Of a stretch of 64,000 nucleotides of DNA, positions 49,814 to 62,172 are shown piece after piece. This stretch comes from Archegozetes longisetosus (lineage: Eukaryota > Arthropoda > Arachnida > Sarcoptiformes > Trhypochthoniidae): contig JAEMBT020000008.1 in assembly GCA_018873245.2 (NCBI GenBank), forward strand, positions 6,279,569-6,343,568. The letters run 5' to 3'. Each line of letters begins with the position of its first letter. Within the stretch, counting starts at the first letter, position 1. The notes under the pieces are model-generated. The model saw nothing but the letters and a program-made list of their open reading frames with translations. It was not told where the DNA came from and did no database searches. A program made the translations under genes and the position numbers.

Positions 49814-50142
49814 GACAGTGTGCTGTCAGATATTGCTTTGGCCACTGTTAATCATCGCATTCATCCATTCAATTCATTATCAGATGTGCTATACTTTGAT
49901 CGAAAACTCATAAGTGATTATCACATTAATGTTGAAGTGGTTGGAGTGGCGACGGAACCTCATCACACCTCTTCATACAATGAACAAAGAATATAAAATA
50001 AGTGTTTCCAAAAGTTGCATTAATACACGCGACTGACACGCGATTGTATCTTAACTTTACACAAGACATCCATAGGTTTTCTTCAGGAATAGTTTCCACA
50101 ATTGATTTTAGTAGAATTGATGTCTACGATGAAATAATTTGA
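49814..50142 (+). pseudogene. PM20D1-like M20 peptidase fragment
   Basis: After an AG acceptor (49,812-49,813) the frame reads LATVNHRIHPFNSLSDVLYF, like the dimerisation domain of M20-family PM20D1 proteins (enzymes that join or split fatty acids and amino acids), and ends at TAA 49,994. A second frame starting at 49,996 reads VFPKVALIHATDTRLYLNFT then DIHRF, matching the C-terminal TDTRHY block of the same family, to a stop at 50,140. Some 20 family residues between them are lost or scrambled, and no catalytic N-terminal half is seen. It is a decayed 3' part of a gene. Confidence 0.65.
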
Positions 50143-51658
50143 ATCGATAATTATTTAAGACTTATTCTAAAACTCATCAACTTTAATCATCACACTATTA
50201 TAGAGTCAAGCAATAATGCATTAGAGCTTTCGCTGTAAAAGAATGAACTTTGACCACTACTTTTATTTATAACAAGTAACATATAAAAGTGATACCATTT
50301 AATTATATTATTTAATTCTTGTCAATTTGTATGTCGCATGGATTTCTTATAATTTTCTACAGAACTAAAGTTATAAAAAGCATTAATCAAGATTCTCAAA
50401 ACATTTTTTCGATGTGTAATATGAAAGATTATACTTAATAAAAGATAAATCCTTGAGTCTGCTTATGAATAAAAAGCAAAACCGACTGAAACTATAAAGA
50501 AAGCTACCTTCTATCTGATACTTATGCATAACTTTATTATTCATTACCTAAAGTACTTAATCTAAGAGTTATCTTACTTAAGAAAATGATAAATCGTTTA
50601 GTTTAAGCACGTAAATTGCGTAATGTGTCAATTTGCATCAAACAGATCGATTGATTTAATCTATTAAGTGTTGAAATGAAAGAAGAGTTGGTTTTCTCTA
50701 ACATATAGTGTTCAATAAATCTTAACTTCTGGTCTAATGCTATGTATCATGGAGAGCGCGTGCTTTGAAACACTTTCAGATATAGTATTAGAAGTTCTAT
50801 TAGAACACAAAAACATTTGTTTCTAGTTTGTAACAGAACTTAAGTACATGACGCTAATAATTTAAAATCTTTTCCCAACACGACACGCAAACTACACTAC
50901 CGTGCGGGGGTGTCATTTGCGCGATATTGTCGTTTGCGCAGTAATGTATTATAATCAAGTCTTTTTCCATAGCCTTACAGGTTGTAACTGGACATGTTTA
51001 GTACACCCAATTAGAGGTGTCCATAGTTGTTTCAAGAGAGTCAGTGCTCATATTTTAAATAAAATATCTCTTTAATTAAGCTGTACAAACAGACTGGAAG
51101 ACGTATATTTCAGCTATATAGATTTAATAATGATGAGGGGCGGGTACCTACCTGATAATCAGGATACCCGGCTCCAATTTCCAAGAACTAGGTACCTAGA
51201 AATTATTTTTTCATTATTTTGCCTTTGAATTTCAAGTCAAAATGTCTCGAAATTCTTTGGGATTAATGATAGCCAAAAGAATTTTGCTTAGAACAGGCTA
51301 CATAACCTCATTGTCGCAGTTGCATAAAGCCAAATTTAATAAGCGTACTAATTTTCTTATGTAAGAATAAAATATCTTAATAAACCTAGTCTTTATAAGC
51401 ATGATTCAAAGAAATATTTCGATTATTAGAGTACTTGTCCGGTTCCCGAGTAAGGGTATATATTTCTGATTGTTGATATATCCAAAACTCACTAGCTCTA
51501 CAATTTATATTTGAAATTATCAAAACACTTTTGATATGATAACATTCTGTGCGTTAAATTATTCAAGTACGTAATTAAAATATTAAGATTTTGAATGAAA
51601 TTATATAACTACATAAAGTTTCAGTTAAACCCTTTGATCATTTCATTTATAAAATTAA
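50143..51658. other. no gene seen
   Basis: AT-rich DNA. A GC-richer patch at 50,895-50,940 (repeated tttgcgc motifs) and a patch with ggtacct repeats (51,132-51,195) look like repeat debris. A 39-codon ORF at 51,242-51,361 is too short to judge. Confidence 0.4.
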
Positions 51659-51960
51659 AAGAATTACTGTCAATTTAGATATTATGGAGACGTCACTTAT
51701 TTTGATCTTGCACTAAAAATTTATAAAGTACTAGCAGAAGGGAAAGTTTATTTCTTCAGCACCCACAATGTTCTGTCTGGTGTGAGAAAAGTGTACTTTC
51801 AAAAAATATATTTGGCCAAGAAATCGGCGTTGAAAATTTTAATTCTGTGGCTGAAGTATTTGAAAGTTATACTAACATATATCAAATTTCAAATATAAAT
51901 GTGTTAAAAACACAAAGTTTTATGACTTCAAAGCATGGTTATATTATAACTTTAGGTTAA
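51659..51960 (+). pseudogene. coding-like stretch in two frames, unrecognised
   Basis: One frame reads YYGDVTYFDLALKIYKVLAE, KVYFFSTHNVLSGVRKVYFQ up to about 51,810. The sense then seems to continue in another frame as FGQEIGVENFNSVAEVFESY, TSKHGYIITLG, to a stop at 51,958. The composition is protein-like in both. No ATG and no recognised family. A one-base change near 51,812 would explain the switch. Confidence 0.35.
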
Positions 51961-52445
51961 TCCTAAATGATGCAAAATTAAATTTTTGCTAAACTATTTC
52001 GGTTGGATTACTTGGCTCCCGAATCTACTAATATAATGAATGTAGAAGTAAGTGGAGCTACAAATGAAAAGGTAAGGTTTAATTACAGATTTTGATTCAA
52101 TTTTAAGATTGACTTTGTTAAATAAATTGTAATTCGAAGGTTTATTGTGGTTTTGATTTAAAGTAAAAAAATAAGAATTGAGAAATTCATGACACCTAAA
52201 GTTATTATCAATGTTGAAACGAAGCATGTAAAAGTTGAATTTTCGAGAAATTTCCAGAACATTTATCAAAGGGTATATAAGTCGATCCATTTCGTAGCTT
52301 TTCGATATCGATTTGAGTTAGGTTGGGTTAGGTTTAGTCACAAAAATATGAAGCATAGCGGGCGCGCGAGTAGGCGACCGTACCAATCGATTTTCAGCAA
52401 CTTGGCTACACACCCCTTCCCATGCGCGCGTGTGAATATATATAT

Positions 52446-53818
52446 ATACAATCTTCCAATTAACTATGGACCGTTGATTAAGTGATCATAAAAATTTGCT
52501 GGATAATCATATTCTGATAAAATTTTATGTGCACAAACTTTAATGATGACGAAGTTAAATTATTTATTTAAATTCGAAAAATATCAAGGTTCAATATAAA
52601 AAAATTCAATTCAAAACGACCAATTTTTCCCATTTAAACTATATTAGACTTAAATGATATAAACGTTATTTGTGTAGAAATTTGAAATTTGAAACCAGAG
52701 ATTGAAAACAAGTGATTGGAGACAATTCTTTATAAATCTTTGTGATTCTATGCCCGACAGGTTAGCTGAAGTAATTCAAGTACGTGGTGGTCATACCAGC
52801 TATTGATGATGACTATTATTTATTTTTAATTATAACTTCAATTTGATTTCATTATTAATTTGAAATTCCTATGTAATATTTGGTGAATTGAGGCCTCACC
52901 TTATTTTGGCCAGAGCTATTATTAATTAATTTCAAATTTCTTATCTTATAAATTTTTTTAAATTTGTTAAAATTAATTTCAATAATAAAATATTTTGGGT
53001 AAATCCGGGCTAATGGGTCTAAGGGGGTTCCCGATCCCCTACCTCCAAGTGTAATATATCATTGGATTCAGTTCGTCGAGCTGAACATTTTGATACCACA
53101 CTTGAATACTTCCAACCCGAACCTGACCCCTTCTGGCCACCGAGACCTAACCCCCTCGAAAATGGGTAAACCTGGCTTTACCAAGTTGTAACCCAAACCA
53201 AACCTGATTTAAACTAAGGTATAATAGGTTAGGTCACTTCGCGACCTAACTTATTCTCCCTTAGTTTATATCAGGCTTGTTTGGGTTACGACTCGAGAAT
53301 CCAGGTTTATCCATTACGAGGCACTTAACCAAACAATGATGGATATCTCGAGAACTACTTGAGATAATTGACCAAGTGAGGTATCAAAATGTTCAGTTCG
53401 ATGTCCTGAGTTCAATGATATATCATTTGGAGGGGTCGGTCACTCCCGTCGGGAGTTGTCCAGAAGTGCTCAGGTTAGGATCAAAAGTGGTCAAGTGTAG
53501 TATCAAAATGTTCAGCTTGACGAACTGAATTCAATGATATATCACACTTGGGGGTGGGAGGTCGAGAACCCCTTTAGACCCATTAGCCTGGATGCATCCA
53601 ATATTTTTTATATTATATTATATGTGTTTCTATGGAAAAAATAGGTATTTTTGAATAATTTTTTTCTTAAATATAGAGGTCGTTTTTGAGAATTAATGGT
53701 ATAAAACAACTTCGATGTTATGCTAATCTGTGTAAAAAAATTTCATCAAAATATGATCAACTAGTAAATTTTTACGGTCATTTAACCAACGGTCCATAGT
53801 TAATTGGAAGATTGTATA
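52446..53818. mobile_element. complex foldback element, about 1.37 kb
   Basis: Outer ends are inverted copies: tacaatcttccaattaacta onward at 52,447 and its complement ending ttggaagattgta at 53,817. Inside, a second inverted pair (53,005-53,115 against 53,478-53,590, including gggctaatgggtctaagggg) encloses a third (53,160-53,330) centred near 53,236 at gacctaac. A unit with tatcaaaatgttcag occurs three times (53,056 inverted, 53,381, 53,491). No ORF. Confidence 0.8.
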
Positions 53819-54198
53819 TGCGGCGGGTATGACCTGCATATTCGTGAACAACATCGGTAGTAGTATGTATATACAGAGTTTGGTGCTAATCTGCGACCAG
53901 TGTTATACTAAAGTATCCCCCTGAAATTTATTTGTTAACATAACCATTCTTCACAAAAATATTATTAATTAAAACACGATCAAAATCTGTAGATGTTTTA
54001 TTTCCAGATTATTAAAGACTTAAAGATTATTTGATAATTGAAGCATTAGATTTTTTAAAAAACCGAAAAACAGGATGACTACACTCACCTCTTTGTTCCT
54101 CGTAATCGATCAATTATTCAATTCAAGGACTTTAGTGAAAAATAGTAATAATGAAATCAGTATGGCAATTGGCTATTGAAAGGAGTTAGTAAGATTTC

Positions 54199-55731
54199 GC
54201 CCAATCGCCCACCAAGCCAATATGGATATCAAATTAAAGCTTATGAAGAGTAGAATTGAAAGCAAAAAATATTTCAAAATTACGATGACTGAGAGAAGAT
54301 ATGAATTTTTAAAGATTGGAGTGTAAAAACAAAAAAGTAGTTTCAACATATCGATATAGGCAATGATGAGCAGTGCTCGAGCATTCGGTGCTCGGTGGCG
54401 AGCACTGAGCACTTCAATTTTGCCGAGCATGAGCGCGTGCTCGAGCACCTTACCTTCGAGCACGAGCACCGAGCACTTAGTCCTTACATCAAAACTAATA
54501 AAAACGATGTCAACTGAATGTAAAAATAAATAATTTTATCGAATAAAACTATGAGAACTGCTATTCTAACAGATTGATATAGTAATGTATTATAAAGTAT
54601 GAGAAAGTTTAAAAGATTTAAATCAGATTTTTCTGTCATTTGCTTATAAACCTCTACCCCCGGAGATTTACAATCAATATTAAAGGGTTCAATATTTACT
54701 GTGGCGTCTGACGACCTTTTGAGCCTGAAACTAAAGTTAGAATTTAATATAAATATCAAGTCTAAACAAATTTTGATTTATTTTAAAGTTAACGTCCAAT
54801 AATTATTTTCGTCCTTTTATAAACAGTTCGCTTATTTTATTGCAAAATGGCATCAGTTTTTATCGTTAAGCATATACTTGAACGGTATCTGATCTTACTT
54901 TTGACGTTTTGAATGTATTTCGCATTATATATGTTTAGGATTAAAGCTTTCAATAGACATAAAGTTTGGACATAGTGCTCAGTTGGTGCTCAGTGCTCGA
55001 GCACCTTCAAAATACGAGCACCGAGCACTTCGATTTTGCCGAGCACGAGCGCGAGCACTGAGCACCAAATTTTATCTGAGCACGAGCACGAGCACGAGCA
55101 CCGAGCACGCTCATCATTGGATAAAGGTATCAAATGAAAGCTTATGAAGGGTAAATTCGAAAATAAGAGGAATTCTTCCAAAACTATAAAGGCTGTGAAA
55201 AGATAAATTTTCAATTATTAACGTCAAAAAATTTAAAAATCGACGTTTTAACCATTTTTAAGATTAAGAAATCCTTGATAGAATAAAGTATAAAGCATTT
55301 TGATCACTATTGAAAAACTGAATATAGAAGCTACCGAAATTTTTCCTTATGATAATGGCTACGTCATCATCGTGGGGGATCTCATGCGGTACGCTCTTAA
55401 ATAAAGCCCGCGTTGGAGCTTTCGCAGAGGGTCTCTTAGCCACTATAAAATCCTGAGATGGATGGAACAAGCCACATTAAAGAGTGAGTGGGGCACCTAT
55501 AGCCACTTTAATAATCCGAAATGGGGAACAACAAGCTCACCTTCACATGGTGTTCTCTGGGTAATGTTAACGAGCTTTACTGTATGTAATTAATAATTCT
55601 TAATATTAAATACATTTAGAAGTTCATGTCTTCTCTCAGCCTTCATTTAAAAAAATTCTACATGCCTTCAATTCTATTCTTCATAAGTTTTAATTAGATA
55701 CCCATATTAGCTTGGTGGGCGATTAGGTGGG
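54199..55731. mobile_element. foldback element enclosing a second element
   Basis: Terminal arms of about 115 bases: 54,199-54,315 (atcgcccaccaagccaatat) against 55,613-55,731 (complement, with atcgcccaccaagctaatat), including the shared gctgagagaagacatgaa-type block. A third, direct, copy of part of the arm (tatcaaatgaaagcttatga) lies at 55,130. Between 55,260 and 55,600 nothing could be assigned. Confidence 0.8.
54361..55119. mobile_element. hAT-like MITE, GAGCAC-rich ends
   Basis: Ends read CAATGATGAGC inward from both sides, followed by arrays of GAGCAC/GTGCTC (54,370-54,478 and 54,979-55,108). Flanks gatatagg and gataaagg agree in 7 of 8 bases, which would fit an aged 8-bp hAT target duplication, although both flanks also lie inside copies of the host repeat. 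The interior has no recognisable transposase. Confidence 0.65.
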
Positions 55732-55857
55732 ATGCATATATATGACATGCTTTCTTTTTGACTTGAGTATTTTGAAAACTTGGAATTTTATTAATGAATA
55801 AAATATGTTTAAAAATGAATATATATTGATTAAATGGGTTTTATAAAAATTAGTAAC

Positions 55858-56026
55858 TGAGGTGTCCTCATCCCTAAGTCACTAAAGAGAGAGTGTCCTA
55901 GGTTTTACAAAAAGGACTTTATTTATTAGTTTAACCTCTTACCATGTAGAGGCCTCTTTTATCCTAAGGCAATTAAGTGAAAAACAATAAAATTTTCTTG
56001 GCATGACATTTTGCCACCCCTCAACT
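55858..56026 (-). repeat. probable 3' LTR of the env-bearing element
   Basis: On the minus strand a G-rich polypurine tract (56,027-56,037, gttgagggg) precedes a TGGCAAAATG start. The stretch then holds a gataaaag box and an aataaa signal and ends near a ...cctca. The limits are tentative because the 5' LTR lies outside the window. Confidence 0.45.
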
Positions 56027-56037
56027 ATTCAATTGTT
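56027..56037 (-). promoter_or_regulatory. polypurine tract
   Basis: Minus-strand gttgagggg just before the presumed 3' LTR, the usual primer site for plus-strand synthesis. Confidence 0.55.
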
Positions 56038-56127
56038 ATAAATTGAATCCGAATATATAAAATAAAATTATTAAAATTAAAAATAAAATAGGATATAAAA
56101 TGTGTTCAATAATGACATTAATACAAA

Positions 56128-56558
56128 TCAAAATAGTTTGTATTGAGGATAGTTATATCCATAAGAATTGTTTGGCATTGTGTTCATACTTTGATGTATA
56201 TAGTTATTGTACTGAGATGCTTGCATAACATTAGAATTGGGTATTACATTAGGATTATTGTAATTATAATTTGGTACATAATTAGTGTAATTATTAAATT
56301 GTGAAAAATTTTGTTATTAGAATATTTTTCCAATTTGTCCCTTAGTTCCAGTAGCTTGTCAGAAATAATGTCCAGTTTAAAACTTTGATCCAAAGTTTGG
56401 TTGAGATCTGTAGTTGAGGTATAAATACCAGTGCTTTTGTTAATATCTCTTTCCAACGCATGAGTTAATCGGTATATCGAATCAATCTTAGTGTGATGTC
56501 GTCTTTTCATATATTTCCTTTTACTATCTGTTGAATAATAAGCTTTCTTTGTTGCCAA
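56128..56558 (-). CDS. extra retroelement ORF after env, Asn/Tyr-rich tail
   Basis: Follows env and precedes the polypurine tract. The N-terminal part is basic (KRKYMKRRHHTK) and then helical and charged (DIISDKLLELRDKLEKY), a likely coiled coil. The tail, reached by a change of frame near 56,310, is rich in Asn, Tyr, Gln and Pro (NYNYNNPNVIPNSN) and runs to TGA at 56,128. There is no ATG at the N-terminus; an acceptor-like tctatttag just upstream (56,566-56,574) suggests it is a spliced product. Errantivirus-type elements are not known to me to carry such a gene. Function unknown. Confidence 0.5.
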
Positions 56559-56771
56559 ACATTCTAAATAGAATTAACTCATAATATTATTAGAATAAAA
56601 AAAATAATATGAAAAAAACATTAAGATAATTAAAAGTTTGAATATCGTGAAACTTTCATTTATATAGTATGAATGTGTACTAAAGTGACTATTGATATCG
56701 TGAAGTGAGTTATTCATAGATAAAATAGGATTGAATCAGTTCAGTTCAAAATTAAGTCAAAGGCTAGACAT

Positions 56772-58450
56772 TCACTTTAAAGTTAATATAATTTTAGAGT
56801 CTTGACTTTTGGTTTCATTACTGCGTACAGAACTATTTGGCTTGTCATTCAAATCGATTGTTTGCAATTGATTGTCAGTATCACTTGTTTCTCGTTTTGT
56901 CCAAAGTTTATATCGTTTAACTATTATAAAGAATATGGAACTTAAGATCAGAGCGATACAAATCAAAATTACATTTCCAAACGTATGATAATTAACACTT
57001 CCATCAGGGTTCTCAATCAATTTTTCGGTATTTAATGAGTCAATATTTAAGTTTAGCTTGGAAAAATAATCGGTGAATATGTTTTGACGCATATTCGGGT
57101 CAATTTGATGATTAATTGTATAACTCCAATCTGGTATAAAATGGAGTTCGGAGTGAAGGTTAAGCTGATTCGATTCATAATTAATATCTCCTATTCTAAA
57201 TGATTGATTACTTGGAAGTACAAATACTTCTTGAGGACAAGTCATTTCTCGATTGTATATAGTTATATTCAAAGAAGCACAATAAATGTAATTATACTGT
57301 AAAGCATCTTTTATTTGGACAATATCATGAACATCAATGAAACTTTTCTCTTCACATTTACCTTTAATCCAATATTTATTTCGTGTGAAGATATTGTCCT
57401 TTTCAGTGCAATATATTTCATTAGGTACTAATATAAGATTGGTAGATCTTTTGGGTTACCTTTTATGGGTTTCACACATCTTTTAGTTTCATCAAATATC
57501 ACAGCTTTAGGGCCTGTAAACTCACTGTGACATAACAACTGTTTACCATTTTCATTAACTTTTGTTACTAAATCAAAAGTATCGGCAGACATTACATGCA
57601 AGTTAGGATTTATGATTTTCATAGTGTATCTTACTGTAATCATATTTCTTACTTCATCATGAAAACAATTAATGGCATTCCAGTATTTGGGTGGACATCT
57701 TTCTTTACATGGTGTCGAATAGTTAAAAAGATCTAAAAACAACATTTAATTTGCCTGCTTTAAAATCTCGACCAATATCTAAAAGTATAGTTTTCGTATG
57801 ATGAAGACGCGTTGTAATTAATGAAATCGCTCGCATAGCTTTTGGAGCAGTGTTTTTAACAAATTGTAGATCGCTTTTTAGTTCAAAAACTTTATTCGTA
57901 AGATTTTGTAACATTACATTGAATTGTTTCAAAATCTGTTTTTCAACTATAGCATTGTTTCGCAACTCACGAATATTCTTAATCGCAATTTGTGATTCAT
58001 TTTCAATATTTTGTAATTTATTTTTGGAATTAATACTTTCCACTAATGAACTCGCACCTATTCCGACAGACGTTACTACACTTATAATAGTAAAAAGAGC
58101 AATTGCACCAACAAAAATAAATCTTTTCTCACGAATGAGACCAAATTTAGCTGAGTCTTTAGGGCCTACTGAAGTACAAAATTTATTTAAAGGATAAATG
58201 AAATCAGCATTAAACTGAGATTTACAATACTCTCTTAACTCTTTAGTGGCAGATTCGCCAATCATGAGCTCATCAAACAAATGACAAGGACTTTGATAAT
58301 TAATTACAGTAGTTACTGTCTCAAGTCCTTCAATGATAGGATTGTTTAGCTTATTCCAAATTAATGGTTCCATAGTTGCAAGAGAATAAACAGTGTTGCA
58401 AGAAATTATGCATAAAATAGTAGCTAAATATAAATTTAACTTATTGGGAG
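56772..58450 (-). CDS. env: retroelement envelope glycoprotein, frame-broken
   Basis: Membrane glycoprotein of the retroelement, in family terms the protein that could allow cell-to-cell passage. Visible: a signal-peptide-like segment (about 58,380-58,442), a basic cleavage motif REKR (58,122-58,133), a hydrophobic fusion-peptide-like stretch directly after it, a heptad-like helical region, paired cysteines in the C-terminal half and a membrane anchor with short cytoplasmic tail (56,890-56,975). Two frame breaks lie at an A run (57,735-57,739) and near 57,439. The N-terminal half is in one reading frame with integrase, without a stop between them. It is an endogenous retroelement copy; activity cannot be judged. 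Confidence 0.8.
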
Positions 58451-60812
58451 GCTTACGAGCTCTCAGAGAACGTCGTAGTCCGCCTTCAGTGTTATAATTA
58501 GGTTTAGACTCGTGCTCACCAGAGCTAATACCTGATATTTCAGTTGGACTGTCATGAAAATCATTGCCGTTGCTCGCATCCATATCTATACTTGAATTAC
58601 TTTCGTAAACTGGGTCTTCTTCCAAACTTGATTCACTGCTACTACAACTTTCACTTGGATCAAAACTAATATCAATAGCTTTTGACTTAAATTGTTTGAG
58701 AGTTGACTCTGGAATGAAGGGTTTACTGTTTGTTTCGAAGTATTTAAACATATCTAGTTTGTCATAAAACGGTTTAAGGCTTGAAACATGTACTATATTT
58801 GACTTTAAGGCTATGGCCTCAAAATCTAATTGATATAAAACAGCTGAACATTGTCTCAATACAGTATGAGGTCCTTCGAAACGACGCATCAGTTTATTTA
58901 CTCTACCAGGCATTATCATAGTATTATAGAACAAAACTTTGTCGCCAATTTTATATGTAACTTGTCTATGTTTAGCGTCATATCTTAATTTATCTCTAGT
59001 ATGTGTTTTCTCTAAATTTTTGATCACATTATTTTTCACATCATCTAAATATTTCGCTAAACCGATAGCATATTCAGAAGGGGAACTTTTGATTTGCCTA
59101 AGCTGTAAATTGATATCAGGCGATAAGACAGCTTTAGATCCAAATAGAATCTTGACTGGACTATAATTAGTTGACGCCTGCACTGTTGAATTATAAGCAA
59201 AAGTAATGGGTTTGACATATTTACTCCAATTAGTCTGTTTTTCATTAACATAAAGGCTTAGACATTCAGCTAAAGTCCCGTTATATCTTTCTGTTACAGA
59301 GTTGGTACTAGGTCTATATCCTGAAGTTTTTACTTGTTTTATTCCCATCAATATATTTAAATGCAACACTATTTTACCTAGAAATGATTGGCTACAGTCA
59401 GAAAGTATTCTTTTTGGTGTGTGAGCATAGGCACAGATTACATCTTCAAAAATGAATTTTGCAACACCTTTTGCATTATTTTTAGCAACAGGTTTACAAA
59501 TTGCAAATTTGCTAAAATTATCTGTTAAAACAATTATCCATTCACAGCCATTACTCTTTACAAAAGGCCCCATGTGATCGATCGATACCTGTTCAAAAAC
59601 ATCACTAGTTATTATTGGTTGTAGAAAACCGGCTGCCCTAGTTTTAGGTTTTTTACGTGATTGACACCATTTACATGTTTTGACATAATAAGTAATAAAT
59701 TTATTCATATCAGGCCAGAAAAATCTGTCTTTAATTTTTTTGGCTGTTCGCTTTAAACCCATATGACCATTGATACTTGTGTCGTGATATTGCTCTAAAA
59801 TCTCATATCTCATACTCTTTGGAACACAAACTAGATATTTCACTTCAGTTTTATTTCTAGCGAATTTGCATACAATATTGTTTCGTTGTACAAAATTTTC
59901 GATTATGTAATTGTATTCCTTAAATTTTTTTACTTCATTATTGTTTGTATTTAAATATTCAATAATTTTGCTCAATTCAATATCTTTAGATTGCTCAGCT
60001 AACAGGTAATTTAAGTTATCATTAATTTTAACTGTAGATAAAGTGCAGACATTCAAACTATTTATTAATTCAAACTTTTTCTCAAATTCGATGACCTCTG
60101 TTTCTGTTATATTTTTGCCATCAACTAGCTTATGATTTCGTGGGTATCGGCTCAAGAAATCTGCCAAAGTGTTCTTAGAGCTTGGTCTGAATTCTATATC
60201 AAAGTTGAATTCTTCTAAATATAAAGCATGTCGAGCTAATCTTCCGCTTAAATCCCGTTTGTTTCTTATAAATGAAACGGCTCTGTTATCAACTACTAGT
60301 TTAAAATAGTGGCCTAACAATAAATCATTGAAATAAGTCGTCGATTCAATTGCCGCCATAATTTCCAAGTCGTAAATTGGATATCGAGTTTCAGTATCTA
60401 TCAGCAGTCTACTAAAATAGCCAATTGGATAGAAATTGTTAGCATGCTTTTGTACTAAGGCACCGCCTAATCCTTTAAGTGATGCATCTGTTCTAAGTTC
60501 AGTTTCAAGTTTAGGATCAAATAACTTCAGAAATGGCTTATTGCTATATATGTGTTTAATATTATCGAATGCTTTTTGCTGTTCAATTCCCCAAATAAAA
60601 GGTCTATCTTTTTTTGTAAGTCTAGTTAGTGGTTCGATGTTTAATGAAAAATGTTCAATGCATTTACGTGGATAAGATAACAAACCAATTACTGATCTTA
60701 CTTCACTTACATTAGTAGGAATTTTAAAATCATTAATTGCCGCTAATAGAGCCGGTGCTGGTTCAATACCCTTTTCGCTAACTAAATACCCTAAAAAGAC
60801 TATTTTGTCCAT
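58451..60812 (-). CDS. pol: RNase H and integrase part of pol
   Basis: Order: RT thumb, then RNase H (TDASLKGLGGALVQ; acidic residues also in DLEIMAAIES and LVVDNRAVSF), an H2C2 zinc-binding domain (H...H in HDTSINGH, CKWC), and the integrase core with the D, D, E residues in DHMGPF, LSDCSQ and TERYNG. A GPY/F-like C-terminal region (GPHTVLRQ) and an acidic, Ser-rich extension end in RRSLRARKPP. The same open frame (ending at 57,723) continues into env. No internal stop in this 2.4-kb part. Confidence 0.9.
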
Positions 60813-62172
60813 AGCAAAGCTGCATTTTTTAGCTCTAAGCGTAAATCCAAATTCATCTAATCTCTTTTTAAGACTTTTTCTAATCTAATTAAATGAGTAT
60901 CAAAATCTTCTCCAGGAAAACCAAATCGTCTACAAAACTAGCGACATCAATATATTTCATTCCAGTTATTGCTAAATCAACAGCTCGTTGAAATGCAGCA
61001 CTTGAAACGCTAGTGCCGTATGGAACAAACATATATTCATAAAATTTACCAGAAGGAGTCACGAAACCTGTATATTTTATGCTTTTATTACTCAATGGAA
61101 TCTGATGAAAAGAGTCGTTCATGTCTAGAGTAGTTAAAAATTTTGCATTTCTAGTTGTACGCAAACATAGCTGAATATCTGGTAATGGGTATCCATCTCT
61201 CTTTATAACTTTATTCAATTCACGAAAATCTACACACAAACGAGGCCTTCCATCCTTTCGTTTTACTAATACTGTTCGGGAAGTCCAGCTACTTTTCGAA
61301 AATCTAACTATTCCTCTTTGTTCTAACTTTTCTACTTCCTGATAAATTACTTTCATATATTCAAATGAAGTACGAGCAGGTGTACAATGTACTGGCAAAG
61401 CATCTTCATTTACATTGATACTGTATTCATAATTCCTTATTCTGCCGATTTTTGTTTCATCAAAACTAATTAAATTTGTAAATTTTTCCAATACTCTTTT
61501 AAGTTGTACCTTTTGCGCATCATCCAAATGTGGACCTATTCTAACTTCACCATCAAATAATTCTATAAATCTATCTTTAATGTTATCGTCAGGACTGTTC
61601 TTATAATTAGAACCAGTTTGAACTGAATATATTTTACTTTTATCCTCAGAAAAACTAGCTTTATCTTCTTTCTCAGCATGACTTTCATTGGCATTGTATT
61701 CAATGTCAATATCAGCAATACAACATTCTTCAATTACTTCATACGATCCTAAAATCTGACCCATATTTATAGTAATCGTATTCTGAGAACAGTTTATACA
61801 TTGTATTTGCATGCATTTATTGCTAACTGATAATACTGTGTTCCTTAAGCTTAACCCATTTCTAACGTATTGTATATTGTCGGTTAAGATCAAAATATTT
61901 TTTCCGACACATACATTACCACTACTAGGTTTTATATTTATAGTCTTAATAGTCATAGGATTTACAATATACTGTTTATCTGAGTGAACAAACTCTTTCT
62001 TACAATCTTTAACAAATTTTGTTTTATTGTTACCCTTACTCTTAGGCTCAAATTTAGAAAGCATACTTTTACTATCTGTAAATTGATTCTCACTGCTACC
62101 ATTTGGATCATTGCTACTAAAATTTTCTTTGTCCGGAGATTTTATGTTATTTATTTTCTCAGAGATATTCAA
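60813..62172 (-). CDS. pol: reverse transcriptase part of pol
   Basis: Ty3/gypsy reverse transcriptase with LEQRGIVRFSKSSWTSRTVL, DGRPRLCVDFRELNKVIKRD, FLTTLDMNDSFHQIPL and the catalytic FVDD box (near 60,925). The open frame ends at 60,889 because of length changes in an A run (60,917-60,920) and a T run (60,865-60,869). The thumb continues in the next frame. The N-terminal 150 residues are a poorly conserved linker. Confidence 0.9.
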
